Shown one piece after another: positions 59,004 to 64,000 of a DNA stretch of 64,000 nt. A model generated the notes under the pieces. The model made no database searches, was not told the DNA's origin, and worked only from the letters and a program-made list of their open reading frames with translations. Each line of letters begins with the position of its first letter. Positions within the stretch are counted from its first letter, which is position 1. Location of the stretch: assembly GCF_007096885.1 (NCBI RefSeq), contig NZ_VJNO01000029.1, positions 1 through 64,000 of the forward strand, written 5' to 3'. Position numbers and translations under genes: made by a program. Source of the stretch: Streptomyces sp. 130 (GTDB lineage: Bacteria > Actinomycetota > Actinomycetes > Streptomycetales > Streptomycetaceae).

Positions 59004-60560
59004 CAGGCCGTGTGGGCGGCCCGCATGACGCAGAGCACGTCCGAGACGGCCTCCGCCGCTGCGCTGCCCTCGCCGAAGGAGCGGCGCAGGCTGCGGGAGG
59101 CCCTGGGGCTGACGGAGGAGCAGGTCGCGTCGGCCATCGGCGTGACGCGGGCGACGGTGCGGGCCTGGGAAACGGGCCGCAGCACCCCACGCGGCCGCAA
59201 GCGGGAGGCGTACGCCCGGCTGATCGGGACGAGCGCGGCGGGTACGGCGGCCTGTGCGGCCGGTACGGCGGCCGGTGCGGCCGGTGCGGCCGGTGCGGCC
59301 GGTGCGGCCGGTGCGGCTGCGGTGCCTGAGAAGGTGCCCGAGGCAGCTGAGGTTGCTGTGGCAGCTGAGGTGGTCGAGGTCCCCGCGGTGGCCGAGGCAC
59401 CTGAGGCGATCGAGGTCCCTGCAGCGGTCGAGGCGCCTGAGGCGATCGAGATCCCTGCAGCGGCCAAGGCACCTGCGGTGGCCGAGGCACCCACGGCGGT
59501 CAAGACGCGTGAGGCGGCCGAGCCACCCGCGGCGGCCGAGACGGTCGAGGCACGCGAGGCGGCCAAGGCGGTCGCGGCGTCTGAGGCGGTCGCGGTGCCT
59601 GAGGCGGCTGAAGCGCCCAAGGGGCCCCGGGCTCCCCACGCCCTCCAGGCCCCCCAAGCCCCTCAGGCCCCTCAGGCCCCCGAAGATCCCGAGGGCCCCG
59701 AGGCGCCTTCGGGCACGTCGGATGACGGTCTCGCGGACGACGGCGCGCCCGCTGCCGCGTTCGACGCGTTGTACCGGTACGCCTCCGCGGCCCTCTTCCA
59801 GCAGACCTATCTGCTGACCGGGCGGCGCGCCCTGTCCCGCGCGGCCGTGACCAAGGCGTTCGAGCTGGCCTGGGAGCGCTGGCCGGAGGTCGCGGTCGAC
59901 CGGGACCCGGTCGGCTGGGTGCGGGCCGCCGCGTACGAGTACGCGATGTCCCCCTGGCGCCGGCTGAACCGGGAGCACCGCCGCCCCGACCCGCCTCCCG
60001 AGGCCCCGGCCTCGCGGGCGCTGCTCGACGCGCTGCTGGCCCTTCCCCCCTCGTACCGCCGCACGCTGGTGCTGCACGACGGCGTCGGGCTGGGGCTGCC
60101 GGAGACCGCGGCGGAGACCGAGGCGAGCACCCGGGCGGCGGCCGGACGGCTGGTGACCGCGCGGGCGGCCGTCGCGGAGCGGCTGCCCGAGATCGCGGAG
60201 CCGGACTCACCGGCCGAGCAGTCCGCGCTGATCCACGAGCGGCTGGGCACGCTCGCCCGCGGCAGGCCCGTCTCCTCGCTGCCGGTGCCGGAGCTGATCC
60301 GTACCGGCAGCGAACGCAAGGCGCAGCTGTGGGCCCGGACGGCGATCGCGTTCACCGTGCTGATCGTCGGGCTGACGCTGATCACGCTGGCGACGGCTCC
60401 CCGGAAGTACGAGACACCCCCGGCGCCCGCCCAGAAGGTCGGCGGGGTGCCGCCGGTCGGGGGCCCGCAGAAGCTGACGCCGCAGGACGTCAAGCTGCGC
60501 AAGAAGCTCGGCGACGAGCTGTTCCGCGGCCCGCACCGGCTGGTGCCCGAGGCCGGCTGA
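59001..60560 (+). CDS. Fusion of XRE-like HTH, ECF-sigma-like domain and transmembrane anchor
   Basis: Predicted 519-residue protein of unusual architecture. Residues 25-76 form an XRE-type HTH (LREALGLTEEQVASAIGVTR, ATVRAWETGR). Residues 77-235 are Ala/Glu/Pro-rich with short repeats. Residues 253-330 resemble sigma region 2 (ALFQQTYLLTGRRALSRAAV, VGWVRAAAYEYAMSPWRRL) and 340-398 resemble region 4 (LLALPPSYRRTLVLHDGVGL). A transmembrane helix spans about 445-465, and a 54-residue tail, KLTPQDVKLRKKLGDELF, lies outside if the N-terminus is inside. It could be a membrane-held transcription regulator. GTG 59001 is chosen from the promoter; ATG 59025 is the alternative. A terminator follows. Confidence 0.8.
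   Translation: MQAVWAARMTQSTSETASAAALPSPKERRRLREALGLTEEQVASAIGVTRATVRAWETGRSTPRGRKREAYARLIGTSAAGTAACAAGTAAGAAGAAGAAGAAGAAAVPEKVPEAAEVAVAAEVVEVPAVAEAPEAIEVPAAVEAPEAIEIPAAAKAPAVAEAPTAVKTREAAEPPAAAETVEAREAAKAVAASEAVAVPEAAEAPKGPRAPHALQAPQAPQAPQAPEDPEGPEAPSGTSDDGLADDGAPAAAFDALYRYASAALFQQTYLLTGRRALSRAAVTKAFELAWERWPEVAVDRDPVGWVRAAAYEYAMSPWRRLNREHRRPDPPPEAPASRALLDALLALPPSYRRTLVLHDGVGLGLPETAAETEASTRAAAGRLVTARAAVAERLPEIAEPDSPAEQSALIHERLGTLARGRPVSSLPVPELIRTGSERKAQLWARTAIAFTVLIVGLTLITLATAPRKYETPPAPAQKVGGVPPVGGPQKLTPQDVKLRKKLGDELFRGPHRLVPEAG
59236..59465 (+). repeat. 9-bp and 36-bp repeats in the linker of the fusion gene
   Basis: Five GGTGCGGCC-type units (59274-59318) extend a degenerate array from 59236 and encode an Ala-Ala-Gly tract. 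Two 36-bp units (59394-59429 and 59430-59465), each with CCTGAGGCGATCGAG, encode EAPEAIEVPAAV-like repeats. Both keep the frame. Confidence 0.85.
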
Positions 60561-60578
60561 ACCGGCCCGGCGCACACG

Positions 60579-60622
60579 ACGACGCGGGCCCGCCCCCCGG
60601 CAAGGGGACGGGCCCGCGTCGT
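60579..60622. terminator. Bidirectional terminator between the fusion gene and sucD
   Basis: A 14-bp perfect stem, ACGACGCGGGCCCG (60579-60592) with complement at 60609-60622 and a 16-nt loop, lies 18 nt after the plus-strand stop and 40 nt beyond the sucD stop. Confidence 0.85.
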
Positions 60623-60662
60623 GCGTGCGGTGACACCCTGCCGCGCGAGCGCGGCGGCGGCG

Positions 60663-61547
60663 TCAGGCGCCGAGGATCTCGCGCGCCAGCTTGGCGGTCT
60701 CGGTCGGCGTCTTGCCGACCTTCACGCCGGCGGCCTCGAGGGCCTCCTTCTTCGCGGCGGCGGTGCCGGAGGAGCCGGAGACGATGGCGCCGGCGTGGCC
60801 CATGGTCTTGCCCTCGGGGGCGGTGAAGCCCGCGACGTAACCGACGACCGGCTTGGTGACGTTGGCCTTGATGAAGTCGGCCGCACGCTCCTCGGCGTCG
60901 CCGCCGATCTCGCCGATCATGACGATCAGGTCGGTCTCGGGGTCCGCCTCGAAGGCCGCGAGGGCGTCGATGTGCGTCGTACCGATGACCGGGTCGCCAC
61001 CGATGCCGACGGCGGACGAGAAGCCGATGTCGCGGAGCTCGTACATCATCTGGTAGGTCAGCGTGCCGGACTTGGACACGAGACCGATGCGGCCGGGCTT
61101 GGTGATGTCGCCCGGGATGATGCCGGCGTTGGACTGGCCGGGGGTGATCAGGCCGGGGCAGTTCGGGCCGATGATGCGGGTCTTGTTGCCCTTCGAGCCG
61201 GCGTACGCCCAGAAGGCGGCCGAGTCGTGGACGGCGATGCCCTCGGTGATCACGACGGCGAGCGGAATCTCGGCGTCGATCGCCTCGATGACGGCGGCCT
61301 TCGCGAAGGCCGGCGGCACGAAGAGGACGGACACGTCGGCGCCGGTCTTCTCCATCGCCTCGGCGACGGAGCCGAACACGGGCACCTCGGTGCCGTCGAA
61401 GTCGACGGTCGTACCGGCCTTGCGCGGGTTGACGCCGCCGACGATGTTGGTGCCGTCGCCCAGCATGAGCTTGGTGTGCTTCATGCCCGTGGCGCCGGTC
61501 ATCCCCTGGACGATGACCTTGCTGTCCTTGGTGAGGAAGATAGCCAT
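60663..61547 (-). CDS. sucD: Succinyl-CoA synthetase alpha subunit
   Basis: Predicted 294-residue subunit of the TCA enzyme converting succinyl-CoA, ADP (or GDP) and phosphate to succinate and ATP. The CoA-binding Rossmann domain starts LTKDSKVIVQGMTGATG; RIIGPNCPGLITPG and GHAGAIVSG, the latter with the phosphorylated His, are present. Length is normal. ATG 61547 follows AGGGA at about 9 nt. It lies 21 nt downstream of sucC in one operon and is followed by a bidirectional terminator. Confidence 0.97.
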   Translation of the reverse strand: MAIFLTKDSKVIVQGMTGATGMKHTKLMLGDGTNIVGGVNPRKAGTTVDFDGTEVPVFGSVAEAMEKTGADVSVLFVPPAFAKAAVIEAIDAEIPLAVVITEGIAVHDSAAFWAYAGSKGNKTRIIGPNCPGLITPGQSNAGIIPGDITKPGRIGLVSKSGTLTYQMMYELRDIGFSSAVGIGGDPVIGTTHIDALAAFEADPETDLIVMIGEIGGDAEERAADFIKANVTKPVVGYVAGFTAPEGKTMGHAGAIVSGSSGTAAAKKEALEAAGVKVGKTPTETAKLAREILGA

Positions 61548-61568
61548 GGTGGTCTGAGTCCCTCTTCC

Positions 61569-62750
61569 TTACTTCGCGGCCGCGGCGAGCTCGGCGGCCT
61601 TGTCGGCCGCGCCGTCCATGGTGTCCACGCGCTGGACCAGCGGGTGGTTGGCGTCGGAGAGGATCTTGCGACCCAGCTCCGCGTTGTTGCCGTCGAGACG
61701 CACGACGAGGGGCTTGGTGACGTCCTCGCCCTTCGACTTCAGCAGCTCCAGGGCCTGGACGATGCCGTTGGCGACCTCGTCGCAGGCGGTGATGCCACCG
61801 AAGACGTTGACGAAGACGGACTTGACGTCCGAGTCGCCGAGGATGATCTCCAGGCCGTTCGCCATGACCTCGGCGGAGGCGCCGCCACCGATGTCGAGGA
61901 AGTTGGCGGGCTTCACGTTGCCGTGCTTCTCACCGGCGTACGCGACGACGTCCAGCGTCGACATGACCAGTCCGGCGCCGTTGCCGATGATGCCGACCTC
62001 GCCGTCGAGCTTGACGTAGTTGAGGTTCTTGGCCTTGGCTGCGGCCTCGAGCGGGTTGGCCGCGGCCTTGTCCTCGAGGGCCTCGTGCTCCGGCTGGCGG
62101 AAGTCGGCGTTCTCGTCGAGCGAGACCTTGCCGTCGAGGGCCAGGATGCGGCCGTCCTTGGTCTTCACCAGCGGGTTGACCTCGACGAGGAGCGCGTCCT
62201 CGGCGACGAAGGTCTCCCACAGGGTGACCAGGGCCTCGGCGACGCCCTCGGCCACGTCGGCCGGGAACTTCGCCTGGGCCACGATCTCGCGGGCCTTGGC
62301 GATGTCGACGCCGTCCACCGCGTTGACCGGGACCTTCGCGAGGGCCTCGGGGGTCTTCTCCGCGACCTCCTCGATGTCCATGCCACCCTGCACCGAGGCC
62401 ATGGCCAGGAAGGTGCGGTTGGTGCGGTCGAGCAGGTACGAGACGTAGTACTCCGCCTCGATCTCCGGCGACAGCTCGGCGATCATCACCTTGTGGACCG
62501 TGTGGCCCTTGATGTCCATGCCGAGGATGTCGGTCGCGCGGGCGACCGCCTCGTCGGCGTTCGCCGCCAGCTTGACACCGCCGGCCTTGCCGCGACCGCC
62601 GACCTTCACCTGCGCCTTGACGACCGACTTGCCGCCCAGCCGCTCGGTCGCCTCGCGGGCTGCCTCAGGCGTGTCGATGACTTCACCGGCCAGCACCGGT
62701 ACACCGTGCTTGGCGAAGAGGTCCCTCGCCTGGTACTCGAACAGGTCCAC
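61569..62750 (-). CDS. sucC: Succinyl-CoA synthetase beta subunit
   Basis: Predicted 393-residue ATP-grasp subunit providing nucleotide and succinate binding. VDLFEYQARDLFAKHGVPV is the family N-terminus; VKAQVKVGGRGKAGGVKLA, LLVEVNPLVKTKDG, LDGKVSLDENADFR and FLDIGGGASAEVM follow in order. GTG 62750 starts this conserved sequence with AGGGA about 9 nt upstream; the longer frame to 62846 is not homologous. First gene of sucCD. The 190-nt upstream region separates it from the VWA-protein gene on the same strand; I see no convincing promoter hexamers. Confidence 0.95.
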   Translation of the reverse strand: MDLFEYQARDLFAKHGVPVLAGEVIDTPEAAREATERLGGKSVVKAQVKVGGRGKAGGVKLAANADEAVARATDILGMDIKGHTVHKVMIAELSPEIEAEYYVSYLLDRTNRTFLAMASVQGGMDIEEVAEKTPEALAKVPVNAVDGVDIAKAREIVAQAKFPADVAEGVAEALVTLWETFVAEDALLVEVNPLVKTKDGRILALDGKVSLDENADFRQPEHEALEDKAAANPLEAAAKAKNLNYVKLDGEVGIIGNGAGLVMSTLDVVAYAGEKHGNVKPANFLDIGGGASAEVMANGLEIILGDSDVKSVFVNVFGGITACDEVANGIVQALELLKSKGEDVTKPLVVRLDGNNAELGRKILSDANHPLVQRVDTMDGAADKAAELAAAAK

Positions 62751-62940
62751 GCGCGTCCGTCCCTTTATCAATGGTCTCGCGGTTGGTTTTCTGCGTGGGC
62801 GTGCCGCGAGGGGCAACGTGACTGCGGTGTCACTAGGAAGGCGCACACGGTGACCGGATACGCGGCATGTCCATCTCGCAGGTTATCCCCGAGGCCGGTG
62901 TGACCCTAAATCGCAGATCACACCTGGGCGGTGATTACGG

Positions 62941-64000
62941 TCACAGAATCCCCCTGGTGGGGGCGTTCTCCGGGTCCGGTATCGGCAGCGGGCGCTTCTC
63001 GATCGCGGCGGCCATGACGTCCGGGAAGAGGTCCGGCGTACAGGCGAAGGCGGGGGCGCCGAGGGCGGACAGCGCCGCCGCGTGGTCGCGGTCGTAGGCC
63101 GGTGCGCCCTCGTCGGAGAGCGCGAGCAGCGTCACGAACTGCACCCCCGACGCCTTCATCGCGGCCACCCGCTTCAGCATCTCGTTGCGGATGCCGCCCT
63201 CGTACAGGTCGCTGATGAGCACGACGACGGTGTCGGCCGGCCGGGTGATCCGGGACTGGCAGTAGGCCAGGGCGCGGTTGATGTCGGTGCCGCCGCCGAG
63301 CTGGGTGCCGAACAGGACGTCGACGGGGTCGTCGAGCTGGTCGGTGAGGTCGACCACCGCGGTGTCGAAGACGACGAGCCGGGTACGCAGGGCGCGCATC
63401 GAGGCGAGCACGGCGCCGAACACCGACGCGTAGACCACGGAGGCGGCCATCGAGCCCGACTGGTCGATGCAGAGGATGACGTCCTTCTTCACGGACTGGG
63501 CGGCCCGCCCGTAGCCGATGAGCCGTTCGGGGACGACCGTGCCCGCGCCGTCCTGGCCGGGCAGCTCCAGGTAGTTCTTCAGGTTGGCCCGGATGGTGCG
63601 GTCCCAGTCGATGTCGTGGTGGCGGGGGCGGGTGACCTTCGCCGACCGGTCGAGCGCGCCGGTGAGCGTGGCCCGGGTGCGGGTGGTGAGCCGCTTCTCC
63701 AGCTGCTCGACCACCTTGCGGACCACGGCCCGGGCGGTCTCCTTCGTCGTCTCCGGCATGGCCTTGTTGAGCGAGAGCAGGGTGCCGACGAGGTGGACGT
63801 CGGCCTCGACGGCCTCCAGCATCTCCGGTTCGAGCAGGAGCGCGGAGAGGCCGAGGCGGTCGATGGCGTCGCGCTGCATGACCTGGACGACGGAGCTGGG
63901 GAAGTACGTCCGGATGTCACCGAGCCAGCGGGCCACGGAGGGCGCGGAGGCACCGAGCCCGGCGGAGCGCCCGCCCCCGCTCCGGCCGCCGGGCCGGCCC
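62941..64000 (-). CDS. VWA-domain (CoxE-like) protein, 5' part beyond the window
   Basis: At least 352 codons; the frame stays open to the window edge, so the start lies outside. The visible N-terminal part is a Gly/Arg/Ser-rich linker ending GLGASAPSVARW, then a helical region (LGDIRTYFPSSVVQVMQRDA, LLEPEMLEAVEADVHLVGTL). The C-terminal VWA domain has the MIDAS residues DQSGSM, LGGGTDINRAL and VVVLISDLYEGG. VWA/CoxE-type proteins usually work with a MoxR-type AAA+ ATPase as a metal-insertion or remodelling chaperone pair; the partner gene would lie beyond the edge. An internal GTG at 63936 is not the start because upstream codons are clearly conserved-like. Confidence 0.85.
   Translation of the reverse strand, partial: GRPGGRSGGGRSAGLGASAPSVARWLGDIRTYFPSSVVQVMQRDAIDRLGLSALLLEPEMLEAVEADVHLVGTLLSLNKAMPETTKETARAVVRKVVEQLEKRLTTRTRATLTGALDRSAKVTRPRHHDIDWDRTIRANLKNYLELPGQDGAGTVVPERLIGYGRAAQSVKKDVILCIDQSGSMAASVVYASVFGAVLASMRALRTRLVVFDTAVVDLTDQLDDPVDVLFGTQLGGGTDINRALAYCQSRITRPADTVVVLISDLYEGGIRNEMLKRVAAMKASGVQFVTLLALSDEGAPAYDRDHAAALSALGAPAFACTPDLFPDVMAAAIEKRPLPIPDPENAPTRGIL

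Overview
The window is high-GC actinobacterial chromosome. Codon use (G/C at third positions), GTG and TTG starts, the gene families and the local order (sdhCDAB, dacC, trpS, mdh, folD, purHN, sucCD, a Kdn/sialic-acid wall-polymer locus, a nucleoside ABC transporter with cdd) point to Streptomyces. The layout looks like an inverted segment of the conserved chromosome core; from memory it corresponds to about SCO4805-SCO4890 of S. coelicolor. I see no prophage, insertion sequence, integrase, CRISPR array, rRNA or tRNA. It is mostly ordinary core genome with some lineage-specific features.

Region by region. 1-235 is not trustworthy: a 72-bp exact copy of 53940-54011, then poly-G-rich low-complexity sequence, so the true downstream neighbour of cdd is missing. 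236-5917 (minus) is a purine/pyrimidine nucleoside uptake operon: lipoprotein, ATPase, two permeases and cytidine deaminase, joined by 4-nt overlaps. 6067-7305 is an M20 amidohydrolase. 7562-14784 is a six-gene wall-polymer locus: nonulosonate synthase, a cytidylyltransferase-phosphatase fusion and four glycosyltransferase-type proteins around a divergent leaderless promoter pair. 15580-22411 holds envelope genes (NlpC/P60 with propeller-like repeats, YfhO-type membrane protein, L,D-transpeptidase) plus a methyltransferase and a LysE-family exporter. 22582-28982 has an ECF sigma factor with a coupled membrane partner, two conserved proteins, a GH20 hexosaminidase and an OHCU decarboxylase. 29226-32640 is sdhCDAB. 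32728-37860 has a MarR-MFS divergent pair with a clear operator/promoter, a TetR regulator and an orphan peptide-binding protein. 38082-45992 has a phosphoesterase, DacC, YihY, a DprE1/DprE2 pair, a 2H phosphoesterase and trpS. 46172-53986 has rocD, a MocR regulator with an AhpD-like partner, a PEP-mutase-like enzyme, mdh, DUF3017, folD and an RDD protein. 54070-64000 has purHN, two membrane proteins, a fused HTH/sigma-like/transmembrane protein, sucCD and a VWA protein cut by the window end.

Three themes stand out. (1) Leaderless genes: at least eleven genes have a -10-like TANNNT exactly 7 nt before the start codon. This fixes several starts and gives a complete promoter for the MFS gene. 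(2) Tandem repeats sit at or beside 3' ends of genes (19442, 47374, 51725) and inside coding sequence (16216, 59236). They look like recent local duplications. (3) The most unusual protein is the 519-residue fusion at 59001-60560: XRE-like HTH, long Ala/Glu/Pro linker, ECF-sigma-like regions 2 and 4, then a transmembrane anchor. It is the best candidate here for an undescribed regulatory system.
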